Notes: generated from the sequence alone by a model not told the origin. Positions 46,796 through 59,401 are shown, counted from the first letter of the stretch. The stretch: DNA of 64,000 bases from Rhodospirillales bacterium (GCA_018432935.1 JAHDSF010000007.1:1-64000), one strand, 5' to 3'. Program-made: numbers and translations.

Positions 46796-47566
46796 ATGGC
46801 TTTTGCCACCATTATTGCCGAGACGAGGGGAAGGGCCGGGATCGTCACCTTCAACCGGCCGCGGGCCCTGAACGCCCTCAACGCGGAGATGCTGGGAGAA
46901 CTGGCGCAGGCGCTCGATGCCTTCGAGAGCGACGACGCCGTCGGGGCCATTGTGCTTGCCGGCAACGAGAAGGCGTTCGTCGCCGGCACCGATATCGCCG
47001 AGATCCGCGATCGCTCGCCGAAGGATGTGGACGATTTCGTCACCCGCGGGCTGGACCGCCTGCGCGACTGCAGGAAGCCGACGATCGCCGCGGTGGCAGG
47101 CTACGCCCTGGGCAGCGGCTGCGAGATCGCGATGATCTGCGACTTCGCGTTGGCTGCCCCGGGCGCCAAGTTCGGCCAGTCCGAGATCACCATCGGGATC
47201 CTGCCCTGCGCAGGCGGGACCCAGCGCTTGGTGCGCGCAGTCGGCAAGGCGAAGGCGATGGAGATGTGCCTGACCGGACGGCTGCTCTCGGCCGAGGACG
47301 CGGAACGGGCCGGGCTTGTCAGCCGAATCGTGCCGGCGGGCGATCTCCTCGACGAAGCGGTCAGCGCCGCCGACACCGTCGCCCGCATGTCGCACCACGT
47401 GGTCGATATGGTGCGCAGCGCCGTCCATCGAGCCTTCGAGACGCCCCTGTCCGAGGGCCTCGGCTACGAACGTTCGCTTTACCGGGCCTGCTTCACGACC
47501 TCCGACCAGAAAGAGGGCATGGACGCCTTCCTCGAGAAGCGGCAGCCGCATTTCGCAAATCGCTGA
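46796..47566 (+). CDS. enoyl-CoA hydratase/isomerase family protein
   Basis: A 256-residue crotonase-fold protein from ATG 46796 (GGGAGGGG upstream). The segments TFNRPRALNALNAEML, AGTDIAEI (oxyanion hole), AVAGYALGSGCEIAMICDFA and GQSEITIGILPCAGGTQRLV match canonical enoyl-CoA hydratases. The catalytic-type Glu in QSEITIG is present. It hydrates 2-enoyl-CoA in fatty-acid or related acyl-CoA breakdown. The 27 codons from the upstream in-frame ATG are not needed. Confidence 0.92.
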   Translation: MAFATIIAETRGRAGIVTFNRPRALNALNAEMLGELAQALDAFESDDAVGAIVLAGNEKAFVAGTDIAEIRDRSPKDVDDFVTRGLDRLRDCRKPTIAAVAGYALGSGCEIAMICDFALAAPGAKFGQSEITIGILPCAGGTQRLVRAVGKAKAMEMCLTGRLLSAEDAERAGLVSRIVPAGDLLDEAVSAADTVARMSHHVVDMVRSAVHRAFETPLSEGLGYERSLYRACFTTSDQKEGMDAFLEKRQPHFANR

Positions 47567-47595
47567 AGCCTCCCCGATGAGCCCCGGCATCCGGC

Positions 47596-47624
47596 TTGAC
47601 GGCATGGACGGCCGAGGCTATAAG
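47596..47624 (+). promoter_or_regulatory. promoter of rpsT
   Basis: TTGACG (47596-47601), 17-base spacer, TATAAG (47619-47624): five of six bases match at each hexamer. Transcription would begin about 35 bases before rpsT. Confidence 0.8.
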
Positions 47625-47665
47625 CCCGGTTCCCGCATGTCCTAGGCAACGCAGGTCTTCAAGCG

Positions 47666-47932
47666 ATGGCGTACCACAAGTCCGCAAAGAAGCGCATTCG
47701 TCAGACGGTTGGCCGCACCGAGGTGAACCGGGCTCGCGAAAGCCGCATTCGCACGTTCGTGCGCAAGGTCGAGAAGGCGCTGGCGGCAGGCGACAAGTCG
47801 CAGGCGGAAGCCGCGTTCCGCGAGGCTCAGCCGGAGCTGATGCGCGGCGCCAGCTGCGGCGTCCTGCACCGCAACACGGTTGCCCGCAAGCTGTCGCGGC
47901 TGTCGTCGCGGATCAAGGCTCTGAACGCCTGA
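47666..47932 (+). CDS. rpsT: 30S ribosomal protein S20
   Basis: An 88-residue basic helical protein beginning [20 protein letters not shown]. Length and sequence match S20. It binds 16S rRNA helices in the 30S body. A strong promoter precedes it and a perfect-palindrome terminator follows, so it is a single-gene unit. Upstream of dnaA is its usual alphaproteobacterial place. Confidence 0.96.
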   Translation: MAYHKSAKKRIRQTVGRTEVNRARESRIRTFVRKVEKALAAGDKSQAEAAFREAQPELMRGASCGVLHRNTVARKLSRLSSRIKALNA

Positions 47933-47960
47933 CCGCTCCGGAACACGCGCCCAGATTCGC

Positions 47961-47991
47961 GGCCGCGATTCCTAGGAATCGCGGCCTTTTT
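47961..47991 (+). terminator. intrinsic terminator of rpsT
   Basis: Bases 47961-47986 are a perfect 26-base palindrome (arms GGCCGCGATTCC, centred on CCTAGG), followed by TTTTT at 47987-47991. The T-run is on the plus side only, so it stops rpsT transcription. Confidence 0.92.
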
Positions 47992-48434
47992 GCTGCAAGC
48001 TGACGGCCTGTGGCAGAGCCGCGAGTCAAGGGATTTATTTACCATGGCGGCTCCTCTCCCGGCTTGCCAACGAGACGCCGCGATCGATAGATTGAACGCT
48101 CACGAGACGGGCTGCTCTGACCCGAAGAGCTTCTTGAGAGTTGGGCCAGTAAAACCTTACCAAAGGGAAGCCTTAGGACAGGGTTTTTGGGAATTTAGTT
48201 CGAAATAGCTTCGTAATGGGCGCATTTCCTTGGGCTTTGGCGGCAGCCGGAGTGCAAGGCTTTGATCCCCGTGGGGATTACGCGCGCAAAACATAATATG
48301 GGTACGGTTGTCGGGTCCGTGTTTGCAGAGCGGGAACGGAGGTGCTGTTTCGGTTTGCGACGCAAGTTCGGACGGCGGTCGGTCCGATGTCTGCTTCATC
48401 GTTGTGACCGAAACCTCGATCCAAGAGGGTGAGA
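47992..48434. other. non-coding region upstream of dnaA
   Basis: About 440 bases with no convincing gene. It is less GC-rich than its surroundings. I looked for DnaA boxes (TTATCCACA and close variants) on both strands and saw none that were clear, so there is no direct support for an origin here. TAATAT at 48294-48299 is a possible -10 for dnaA but no good -35 precedes it. Short open frames here lack ribosome sites and recognisable content. Confidence 0.5.
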
Positions 48435-49874
48435 ATGAACGAGGGGGTTGTCGCCACGGCGGCAGAGGGGCGAAAAAGAATGGGCAGCGGCACCAACGGT
48501 GATCAGGCGGCGTCGGCTTGGCGCGAAATCTGTGCCCGCATGCGCGAGGACGTCGGCGAAGCTGCGTATCAGAGTTGGCTGAAGCCGATGACGTTGCGGG
48601 AACTGGCCGAAGGCCAGGTCCGGATGTCGGTGCCGACGCGGTTCATGCGTGACTGGGTCGTTGCGCACTATGCCGAGCGGCTCCTCGCCCTGTGGTCCGA
48701 GGAAGTGAGCGGCGTCCGCTCGATCGACATCGTGGTCCAGCCGGAGCGCTTCGTGCGCGCCCAGGTGGCGGCACCCGCCGCCGAGACCGCCGCCCCGGTG
48801 GCGGTCGTTCCGCCCCGTGTCGTCCGCTCCGCGGACGAGCCGCGCGAGGAGTTCGGGGCCCCGCTCGACGTCCGCTTCACGTTCGAGAATTTCGTCGTCG
48901 GCAAGCCGAACGAATTCGCCTACGCGGCGGCCCGTCGCGTCGCCGAAGCCACTGCGGTCACCTTCAACCCCCTGTTCCTCTACAGCGGCGTCGGGCTCGG
49001 CAAGACCCACCTGATGCACGCGATCGCCTGGCACATCCGCCGCCGCTCGCCCGAGCGCACGGTGGTCTACCTGTCGGCCGAGAAGTTCATGTACCTGTTC
49101 ATCCGCGCCCTGCGCGAGCACAACACGGTCGACTTCAAGGAGATGTTCCGCAACGCCGACGTGCTGATGGTCGACGACGTGCAGTTCCTGGGCGCCAAGA
49201 ACACCACCCAGGAGGAGTTCTTCCACACCTTCAACGCGCTGGTCGACCAGGGACGGCAGATCGTGCTGTCGGCCGACAAGTCGCCGTCCGACCTCGAAGG
49301 CATGGAGGAGCGGCTGATCTCGCGCCTCAACTGCGGCCTGGTCGCCGACATCCATCCCACCACGTTCGAGCTGCGCCTCGGCATCCTCGAGAGCAAGGCC
49401 GAGCGGCTGGAGACGCCGGTGCCGAAGAAGGTGCTGGAATTCCTCGCCCACAAGATCACCTCCAACGTCCGCGAGCTGGAAGGGGCGCTCAACCGCGTCC
49501 ACGCCCACGCCCGCCTGGTCGGCCGCGACATCACGCTGGAGACCACCCAGGAGGTGCTGCACGACCTGCTGCGCGCCAACGACCGCCGGGTCACCATCGA
49601 GGAGATCCAGAAGCGGGTCGCCGAGCATTTCAACATCAAGACCCTCGAGATGACCTCGCCGCGCCGCGCCCGTTCGGTGGCCCGGCCGCGCCAGGTGGCG
49701 ATGTACCTGGCCAAGCAGCTCACCTCGCGCTCGCTGCCCGAGATCGGGCGCAAGTTCGGCGGCCGCGACCACACCACCGTGATGCACGCGGTGCGCAAGG
49801 TTGAGGAGCTGCGCGAGCGCGATTCCGGCTTCGCCGAGGACGTCGACCTGCTGCGCCGCATGCTGGAGGGGTGA
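48435..49874 (+). CDS. dnaA: chromosomal replication initiator DnaA
   Basis: A 479-residue AAA+ initiator from ATG 48435 (GAGGG upstream). Domain I opens WREICARMREDVGEAAYQSW, followed by a linker. The AAA+ domain has Walker A SGVGLGKTHLMHAIAW, Walker B VDDVQFLG and box VII-type residues. The C-terminal DNA-binding domain carries the DnaA signature GRKFGGRDHTTVMHAVRKVE. It binds oriC and unwinds it. The next gene in the block is dnaN. Confidence 0.97.
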   Translation: MNEGVVATAAEGRKRMGSGTNGDQAASAWREICARMREDVGEAAYQSWLKPMTLRELAEGQVRMSVPTRFMRDWVVAHYAERLLALWSEEVSGVRSIDIVVQPERFVRAQVAAPAAETAAPVAVVPPRVVRSADEPREEFGAPLDVRFTFENFVVGKPNEFAYAAARRVAEATAVTFNPLFLYSGVGLGKTHLMHAIAWHIRRRSPERTVVYLSAEKFMYLFIRALREHNTVDFKEMFRNADVLMVDDVQFLGAKNTTQEEFFHTFNALVDQGRQIVLSADKSPSDLEGMEERLISRLNCGLVADIHPTTFELRLGILESKAERLETPVPKKVLEFLAHKITSNVRELEGALNRVHAHARLVGRDITLETTQEVLHDLLRANDRRVTIEEIQKRVAEHFNIKTLEMTSPRRARSVARPRQVAMYLAKQLTSRSLPEIGRKFGGRDHTTVMHAVRKVEELRERDSGFAEDVDLLRRMLEG

Positions 49875-49980
49875 CTACCGACCGCTCGACGCCCCTTCGA
49901 GCGACCTTCGTCTCCCCCTCCCGGAGAGGCGTGACAATGCGGACTGCGCCCCTAGCTGACGCGCTGATGGGGCAGCCGAC

Positions 49981-50131
49981 GCGCTGAGTGACCTCGCTGT
50001 CCCTCCTGGCAATCGGCTGGAGGCCCTCACGGGCGAGACAGCACTGCGGCTGGCGCGGTATTTCGGAGTTCTGGCTCAACCTCCAACGCGACTATGATCT
50101 TGAGCGCGCGGAGATCGAGAGAAGTGAGTAA
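49981..50131 (+). pseudogene. decayed HigA-type (XRE) antitoxin remnant
   Basis: One frame from 49981 reads ALSDLAVPPGNRLEALTGET then ALRLARYFG and soon hits a stop. The +1 frame from 50066 reads EFWLNLQRDYDLERAEIERS and ends at TAA 50129-50131. Joined, these match the HigA/VapI antitoxin C-terminal half, which runs TALRLARYFG (short link) EFWLNLQ. The link and part of the upstream turn are missing, indicating small deletions and a frameshift. No start codon or partner toxin is seen. Confidence 0.72.
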
Positions 50132-50191
50132 ATAGCGCTCCGCGTGCACCCGCGGGCGGCCGAATGAGCGGCCCCGCGGGGCGGAATACGC

Positions 50192-50219
50192 TTTGGATTC
50201 CCAAGGGTTTTGCTATAAT
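50192..50219 (+). promoter_or_regulatory. candidate promoter of dnaN
   Basis: TTTGGA (50192-50197), 16-base spacer, perfect TATAAT (50214-50219). A small hairpin CCCTC/GAGGG follows in the leader. The start codon is about 118 bases downstream. Confidence 0.6.
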
Positions 50220-50337
50220 GGCACCCCTCTCGCGAGGGTAGCTTCCGGCGGCGACCTCATTTCCGCCACATGCTGACGTGTGCGCCTGCAGCCGCCCCGG
50301 TCGCGGCGCCAAGGAAAGACGAGCGACAACGGACGCC

Positions 50338-51453
50338 ATGAAACTTACGATTGAACGCGCGGCACTGCTGAAATCGCTGGGACACGTGCAGAGCGTGGTC
50401 GAGCGTCGGAACACGATTCCGATCCTCTCCAACGTCAAGATGGAGACGCTGGGCGGCAGGCTCGGCCTCAACACCACCGACATGGATCTCGAGATCATCG
50501 AGACCGTTCAGGCCGAGATCGCCCGCGAGGGATCGACCACGGCCCCTGCGCACACTCTCTACGAGATCGTCCGCAAGCTGCCCGAAGGCGCTCAGATCGA
50601 GATGGAGAGCGCCGAGGACGGGCAGCTCCTGCTGCGTTCCGGCCGCTCGCGGTTCCAGCTGGCGTGCCTGCCGGTCGAGGACTTCCCCGCCATGTCGGGG
50701 GGCGAGCTGCCGCACACCTTCCGCCTGGCGGCATGGGACCTGCGCGGCCTGATCGACCGCACCAAGTTCGCCGTCTCGACCGAGGAGACGCGCTACTACC
50801 TCAACGGCGCCTTCCTGCATGTCGCCGAACGCGAGGGAGTGCCGGTTCTGCGCGCGGTGGCGACCGACGGCCACCGGCTCGCCTGTGTCGAGGTGCCGCG
50901 GCCGGAGGGTGCCGCCGGCATGCCGGGCGTGATCGTGCCGCGCAAGACCGTCACCGAAGTGCGCAAGCTGATCGACGAATCCTCGAGCGAGGTGACGATC
51001 TCGCTGTCCGACACCAAGATCCGCTTCGCTTTCGACGACGTCGTGCTGACCTCGAAGCTGATCGACGGCACCTTCCCCGACTACGCGCGGGTGATCCCGT
51101 CGGGCAACGACCGCGTCCTCGAGGTCGACCACAAGCTCTTCGCCGCCGCGGTGGACCGGGTTTCCGCCATCTCCAGCGACCGCTCGCGGGCGGTCAAGCT
51201 GACGGTGTCGCGCGGAGCGCTCGAACTGTCGGCGACCAGCCCCGAGAACGGCACCGCCAGCGAGGAGATAGAGGTCGGCTACGACGCCGAGCCGATGGAG
51301 ATCGGCTTCAATTCCCGATACCTGCTCGAGATCACCACCCAGATCGAGGGTGACAGCGCGCAGTTCCTGATGGCGGATGCGGCCTCGCCGACCATCATCC
51401 GCGAATCGGGCGACGAAAGCGCGCTCTACGTGTTGATGCCGATGCGGGTCTAG
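50338..51453 (+). CDS. dnaN: DNA polymerase III beta subunit (sliding clamp)
   Basis: A 371-residue protein with three clamp domains. The start at ATG 50338 (MKLTIERAALLKSLGHVQSV) is the family form; the upstream in-frame extension to 50278 is not. ATDGHRLA and the C-terminal PMRV are hallmarks. It tethers the polymerase to DNA. It is followed by recF and gyrB in the same direction. Confidence 0.97.
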   Translation: MKLTIERAALLKSLGHVQSVVERRNTIPILSNVKMETLGGRLGLNTTDMDLEIIETVQAEIAREGSTTAPAHTLYEIVRKLPEGAQIEMESAEDGQLLLRSGRSRFQLACLPVEDFPAMSGGELPHTFRLAAWDLRGLIDRTKFAVSTEETRYYLNGAFLHVAEREGVPVLRAVATDGHRLACVEVPRPEGAAGMPGVIVPRKTVTEVRKLIDESSSEVTISLSDTKIRFAFDDVVLTSKLIDGTFPDYARVIPSGNDRVLEVDHKLFAAAVDRVSAISSDRSRAVKLTVSRGALELSATSPENGTASEEIEVGYDAEPMEIGFNSRYLLEITTQIEGDSAQFLMADAASPTIIRESGDESALYVLMPMRV

Positions 51454-51481
51454 GACTCCGCTTCAAGGAGAACGAGCGGGC

Positions 51482-55130
<3,649 letters not shown>

Positions 55131-55151
55131 CCCGCGGCCCCCCGAGTCGCA

Positions 55152-55319
55152 TCAGAAGTCGTAGCACCGGCCCTTGCGTTCCCAGTCGCCGTAGCGGGTC
55201 GGCTCGGGGCCGGAGGGACCGCCGATCTCCTTCGGCTTGCCGGGCTCGCCGGACGGCCCCGGGTCGGGTTCCGTTTCGACCGTCGGCGTTCCGTCTTTCG
55301 GCTTCTCGTCCTGCACCAT
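55152..55319 (-). CDS. DUF1674 (SDHAF4-like) small protein, 55 aa
   Basis: ATG 55319 with GGAGG six bases upstream, stop at 55152-55154. The product starts [15 protein letters not shown] and ends [20 protein letters not shown] followed by RCYDF. The [12 protein letters not shown]...DF tail is the DUF1674 signature, the bacterial counterpart of mitochondrial SDHAF4, a succinate dehydrogenase assembly factor. The N-terminus is disordered, rich in Pro, Glu and Lys. It is divergent from htpX. It is easily missed because of its size. Confidence 0.88.
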   Translation of the reverse strand: MVQDEKPKDGTPTVETEPDPGPSGEPGKPKEIGGPSGPEPTRYGDWERKGRCYDF

Positions 55320-55413
55320 CCTGGTCCTCCGGCCCGCCTTGAAGGGCGAGGTTTTCCTGACAACTAATCTAGTGCGGCCGCACAGGGCCGCTTGGCAAGG
55401 AGACTCTGCTCAG

Positions 55414-56304
55414 ATGGGCATGATGCGTACCGCCCTCCTGCTGGCCGCCATGACCGGCCTGTTCCTCGCCGCAGGCTACCTGCTTGGCGGGCAAGGGGGG
55501 ATGATGATCGCGTTCCTGATTGCGGTCGCGATGAACCTGTTCGCCTACTGGAACTCGGACAAGATGGTGCTGCGCATGCACAACGCGCGCGCCGTCGACG
55601 CCCGCACCGCGCCCGAGCTTCACGCGATCGTCGACCGCCTGGCCGAGCGCGCCGGGCTGCCGATGCCGGCGGTCTATATCATCGACACCCCGCAGCCCAA
55701 CGCCTTCGCCACCGGCCGCGACCCGCAGCACGCCGCGGTTGCCGTCACCACCGGCATCCTGCAGGCGCTCAGCCGCGAGGAACTGGCCGGCGTACTGGCC
55801 CACGAGCTGGCGCACATCAAGAACCGCGATACCCTGATCATGACGATTACGGCGACGCTGGCCGGCGCGCTGAGCATGCTCGCCAATTTCGCGCTCTTCT
55901 TCGGCGGCAACAGCCGGAACAATCCGCTGGGCTTCGTCGGCACCATCCTGGTGATGATCCTGGCGCCGATCGGCGCCATGCTGGTGCAGATGGCGATCTC
56001 GCGCACCCGCGAGTACGATGCCGACCGCCTCGGCGCCGAGATCTGCGGCCGTCCGCTGTGGCTGGCGTCGGCCCTGGGGCAAATCGAATCGGCCGCCCGC
56101 GGGGTGCAGAACCCGGCGGCAGAGCGGAACCCGGCTTCGGCGCATTTGTTCATCATCAACCCGCTCAGCGGCCAGGGCGCCGACAACCTGTTCTCCACCC
56201 ATCCCAAAACCGCCAACCGGATCCGCAAGCTGCAGGAGTTGGCCGGGGCATCCGTCGACACGACGACCAGCCGGCGCATGACGTCCCGGGGCCCGTGGGG
56301 GTGA
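55414..56304 (+). CDS. htpX: zinc metalloprotease HtpX
   Basis: A 296-residue M48 membrane peptidase. Two hydrophobic segments lie near the N-terminus. The zinc motif is [10 protein letters not shown] (HExxH) and the third ligand Glu is in [13 protein letters not shown]. Two further hydrophobic segments lie between them. It degrades misfolded membrane proteins under stress. The start at ATG 55414 is chosen; later ATGs at 55420 and 55423 are close. Confidence 0.94.
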   Translation: MGMMRTALLLAAMTGLFLAAGYLLGGQGGMMIAFLIAVAMNLFAYWNSDKMVLRMHNARAVDARTAPELHAIVDRLAERAGLPMPAVYIIDTPQPNAFATGRDPQHAAVAVTTGILQALSREELAGVLAHELAHIKNRDTLIMTITATLAGALSMLANFALFFGGNSRNNPLGFVGTILVMILAPIGAMLVQMAISRTREYDADRLGAEICGRPLWLASALGQIESAARGVQNPAAERNPASAHLFIINPLSGQGADNLFSTHPKTANRIRKLQELAGASVDTTTSRRMTSRGPWG

Positions 56305-56395
56305 GCAGCCGCGTTTCAGCGGCGCGACGTCATTGTGAATTTGTCATGACGGGATTTCCGCGTCCCGCCGGCGCCGCTACAATGCCGGCGCAACC

Positions 56396-56755
56396 ATGGG
56401 ATTTCCGGAGATGCCGACCGCTCCTGCCGCCTCCTCGCGCCGCTCCTTCCTGCTTCGGATGCTGGCCCTGACCGGAGTCGCCGCGGCGTCGGCGGCCTAT
56501 ATCGGGCCGCGCTTCTACCGGCGTGCCTTTGCGCCGCCGCCGCCGACCCAGGTCTGGATGTGCACCTTCCGCGACTGCGAGCCCTATTTCTACGTGCCGG
56601 CCAAAGGAGACCCCGACAACGTCAGCGGCAGCCACCCGATTCCGCCCGGGACCGCGTTCGAGAACCTGCCCGACGACTGGATCTGCCCCGTCTGCGGCTC
56701 GTCCAAGGAATGGTTCATGAAGGTCAAGGGCGAGGGCAATCCCGAGCGGGCATAA
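56396..56755 (+). CDS. rubredoxin-like protein with twin-arginine signal
   Basis: The 119-residue product has an N-terminal [17 protein letters not shown], which fits a Tat signal or anchor (S-R-R-x-F-L), then a Pro-rich linker. A rubredoxin domain spans about 54-112 ([20 protein letters not shown], then [18 protein letters not shown]). The second knuckle CPVCG is canonical. The first reads CTFRDC, a CX4C rather than the usual CX2CG. A mononuclear iron centre is likely but altered. It would be exported or membrane-anchored, which is unusual for rubredoxins. Start choice between 56396 and 56411 is uncertain. Confidence 0.82.
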   Translation: MGFPEMPTAPAASSRRSFLLRMLALTGVAAASAAYIGPRFYRRAFAPPPPTQVWMCTFRDCEPYFYVPAKGDPDNVSGSHPIPPGTAFENLPDDWICPVCGSSKEWFMKVKGEGNPERA

Positions 56756-56858
56756 GTGAGATCGCAGCACGCCGGCGGCGCATCGCTCGCGCCAGGCCGG
56801 CCAAAGAAGGGGCGGCAACAAATGCCGACCCTTTCCTTTACCTCCCGCAGCGGGTCGC

Positions 56859-58847
56859 TCAGGTCCCGATCACCCCGCCGTCTTTCTTGACGATGACCTG
56901 GACCGAGGGCCGCGGCGGCATCCCGGCCTTGAAGTCCGGCCAGCGGGTAGAGGGGGCATCGAACGTCGAATCCTTCTCGTCGCCCGGATGCTGGACCGCA
57001 GCAAAGTAGGCCGAATCGTCGGTGTTGAACTCCGGCCCGCACAGCTCGGCCCCCCGCGGCACCCGGTAGAAATGGCGGGTCAGCGCGCGGCCGGGACCCG
57101 AGGTGTCGGTCGCCCACACGCCGTCGGCCTGACCGAACTTGGGGAAGCCGTCGGTCGAGATCCACAGCCGGCCCTTGGTGTCGAAGGCCACGTTGTCGGG
57201 CGAGGAGAACCAGCCGTTGGCCGAGATGCCCGGGTTGTAGCGGGCGCCGTCCTTGTCCGGATTCCCGGCCAGCAGGAAGACGTCCCAGGTGAACTCGTCC
57301 GCGGCGTGGTCGGCGTCGGCGTTGCGGCCCGACGGGCTGGTGCCCGGCGGGATGATCTCGATGACGTGGCCGTGATTGTTCTTGGCCCGTGGGTTGGCCG
57401 CGTCCTTCTGATCGTCCTTGCGGCCGGTGTTGTTGGTGAGGGCGGCGTAGATGACGCCGGTCACCGGATTGGGCTCGACGTCCTCGGGACGGTCCATCTT
57501 GGTCGCGCCCAGCAGGTCGGCGGCGCGGCGCGTCTCGATCACCACGTCCGCCTGGCTGTGGAAGTCGTTCTGCGGCGTCAGCGGTCCCTGGCCGAACACG
57601 AGCGGCAGCCAGGTCAGCTTTCCGTTCGGCTCCATCCTGGCGACGTACAGCGTGCCTTCGTCGAACAGGTTCATGTTGGCGGCGCGGTTCGCCGGGTCGT
57701 ACCGGCCCTTGGTGACGAACTTGTAGATGTACTCGAAGGCCTCGTCGTCGCCCATGTAGGCGACCACGCGGCCGTCCTTGTTGACGACGGTGGTGGCGCC
57801 TTCATGCTTCATGCGGCCGAGGGTGGTGCGCTTCACCGGGACCGACTTCGCATCGTAGGGGTCGTACTCGACCATCCAGCCGAACTTGTTGGGCTCGTTG
57901 GGGTCCTTCTCGACGTTGAAGCGGTCGTGGTGAAGGTACCAAGCGTACGCGCTTTTGGCCTTGATGCCGTAGCGCTTGTAGTTGCGGGCCTCCGGCGTCT
58001 TCTCGGGATCGCCGCCGAAGTAGCCGTGGAAGTTCTCCTCGGCGAACAGGATGGTGCCCCACGGGGTCTTCCCGCCAGCGCAGTTGTTGATGGTGCCGAT
58101 GACCTTGGTCCCGCTGGGGTCGCCGGCCGTCTTCAGCCTGTCGTGGCCGGCCGCCGGACCGACGATGCGGAACTCCGTCTTCGACGCGGTGATGCGGCGG
58201 TTGTAGGGGCTGCCCTTCACCACGCCCCAGCGCCCGCCTTCGCGCTTGATCTCGACCACGGTGTGGCCGTGGGCGGCAATCTCGACGTCGACCTGCTCCT
58301 TGGTCAGCTTGCTGAGCTCTCCCGCCTTGATGCCGGGGAACATCAACTGGTGGTCGGTGTACTCGTGATTGACGCACAGCAGGCCGTGATCGGCGCTGTT
58401 GGAGCCGAGCGGCAGCGGCAGGTAGCCGACGTAGTCGTTGTTGTAGCCGAACTGCTTTTCCTGGGCTGCCGCCGTCTGATGCAGGGGATCGAAGGCGGGC
58501 GCGTCCGCCTCGACCGGGTCGCCCCAGCGGATCAGCGTCTGCGCCTCATAGCCCTCGCAGCAGGCGTGCGACTCGGTGTAGCCGTGCTCCAGCTCCTTGA
58601 AGGTGAGCGTGGACGTCCCCGCGGCAAGAGCCTTGCGGCTGAAGAGGGCGGTGGCGCCCCCGCCGGCCAGCGCTCCCAGCGCGACCACGGCGCTTACCCC
58701 CTTGAGGGCCTGGCGTCGGCTGATCTTGGCCGGGATGAGATGGCGGATGGCGGAGTTGGCCGTCGGATTGGTTCCGATGTCCTCGCCGTCGCAGGCGAGC
58801 TCTTCGGGGCTCCAATCGATATCCGGCCGAAAGTGCGTGTCGGTCAT
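56859..58847 (-). CDS. phoX: PhoX-family alkaline phosphatase
   Basis: A 662-residue protein with a twin-arginine motif (KISRRQALKG, about 41-50) and hydrophobic stretch, then the PhoX (DUF839) beta-propeller body. Family segments are GLLCVNHEYTDHQLMFPG, NNCAGGKTPWGTILFAEENF, and MGDDEAFEYIYKFVTKGRYD. PhoX enzymes use Ca and Fe to release phosphate in the periplasm. A Pho-box-like pair of half-sites lies 143 bases upstream. There are no pst or pho genes alongside. Confidence 0.92.
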   Translation of the reverse strand: MTDTHFRPDIDWSPEELACDGEDIGTNPTANSAIRHLIPAKISRRQALKGVSAVVALGALAGGGATALFSRKALAAGTSTLTFKELEHGYTESHACCEGYEAQTLIRWGDPVEADAPAFDPLHQTAAAQEKQFGYNNDYVGYLPLPLGSNSADHGLLCVNHEYTDHQLMFPGIKAGELSKLTKEQVDVEIAAHGHTVVEIKREGGRWGVVKGSPYNRRITASKTEFRIVGPAAGHDRLKTAGDPSGTKVIGTINNCAGGKTPWGTILFAEENFHGYFGGDPEKTPEARNYKRYGIKAKSAYAWYLHHDRFNVEKDPNEPNKFGWMVEYDPYDAKSVPVKRTTLGRMKHEGATTVVNKDGRVVAYMGDDEAFEYIYKFVTKGRYDPANRAANMNLFDEGTLYVARMEPNGKLTWLPLVFGQGPLTPQNDFHSQADVVIETRRAADLLGATKMDRPEDVEPNPVTGVIYAALTNNTGRKDDQKDAANPRAKNNHGHVIEIIPPGTSPSGRNADADHAADEFTWDVFLLAGNPDKDGARYNPGISANGWFSSPDNVAFDTKGRLWISTDGFPKFGQADGVWATDTSGPGRALTRHFYRVPRGAELCGPEFNTDDSAYFAAVQHPGDEKDSTFDAPSTRWPDFKAGMPPRPSVQVIVKKDGGVIGT

Positions 58848-58989
58848 GGTCAGCTCCCTCGCGTGTGCTTCGCCTGGAAGGTCTTGCGCCTCGCGCGCGA
58901 AAACGCGGTCCGGCTTCTCAATGCTTCCAGGTTGCTATTCCATACCGAAACGGCGCCCGCTGGCCCAATGAACTTCCTGTTCCGGATCG

Positions 58990-59007
58990 ATGACGCTACG
59001 GTGACGG
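58990..59007 (-). promoter_or_regulatory. candidate Pho box upstream of phoX
   Basis: On the minus strand CCGTCAC, CGTA, GCGTCAT: two half-sites each matching CTGTCAT at five of seven positions with the exact four-base spacing. No convincing -10 was found at the expected distance. Confidence 0.35.
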
Positions 59008-59101
59008 CCATCTTGCGGCCTCGGGGTCGGGCTGTTTCAAACCTTGCGCCGTGAGGTATCGGGATGTATTGGTAGTTGTGTGGCTCGTAACGGATGTCGC
59101 A

Positions 59102-59401
59102 ATGGATTCCTCGCCCGAGCGTTCGGTCAGCTTCACGGCAGCGGATATGGACCTTCTGACGGAGGTCGCCGCCCGCTGCTTCAAGTCCCAACGCTGGGTT
59201 GCGGTTGCCCGGCGCACGGAGCCGCAAGGTAACGACGCCCTGGTGGTTGCCCTGGCCGACGGCGGCTGGCCCTCGGTCACGATCGAGCGGCTGGACGACG
59301 GCACCTACCAAGTTCGCGACCCGGACGGCGGCATCGTCGCGCTCGGCAGCGATCTCCGTACCGTTCTGATGTCCTGGGATTCCAAGCTCGACCTCCCGTG
59401 A
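59102..59401 (+). CDS. hypothetical protein (99 aa)
   Basis: The frame is open from GTG 59051, but the ATG at 59102 gives a more ordinary N-terminus (MDSSPERSVSFTAADMDLLT). The body AARCFKSQRWVAVARRTEPQ, VVALADGGWPSVTIERLDDG, and YQVRDPDGGIVALGSDLRTV looks like a small alpha/beta domain. No ribosome site is strong for either start. It is divergent from phoX. No known family is recognised. Confidence 0.6.
   Translation: MDSSPERSVSFTAADMDLLTEVAARCFKSQRWVAVARRTEPQGNDALVVALADGGWPSVTIERLDDGTYQVRDPDGGIVALGSDLRTVLMSWDSKLDLP

Noticed and set aside
47990-48208. A 72-aa open frame after the rpsT terminator
   Set aside because: Starts within the terminator T-run, no ribosome site, and the peptide has no recognisable pattern.
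47992-48434. Chromosome origin upstream of dnaA
   Set aside because: No clear DnaA boxes, no AT-rich 13-mer array; dnaA position alone does not mark oriC in alphaproteobacteria.
50145-50190. GC-rich imperfect hairpin before the dnaN promoter as a terminator of dnaA
   Set aside because: Stem has a bulge and no T-run follows; too weak to call.
56988-59054. A 688-codon plus-strand frame opposite phoX
   Set aside because: Val/Gly/His-rich shadow product without domains; phoX is intact on the minus strand.
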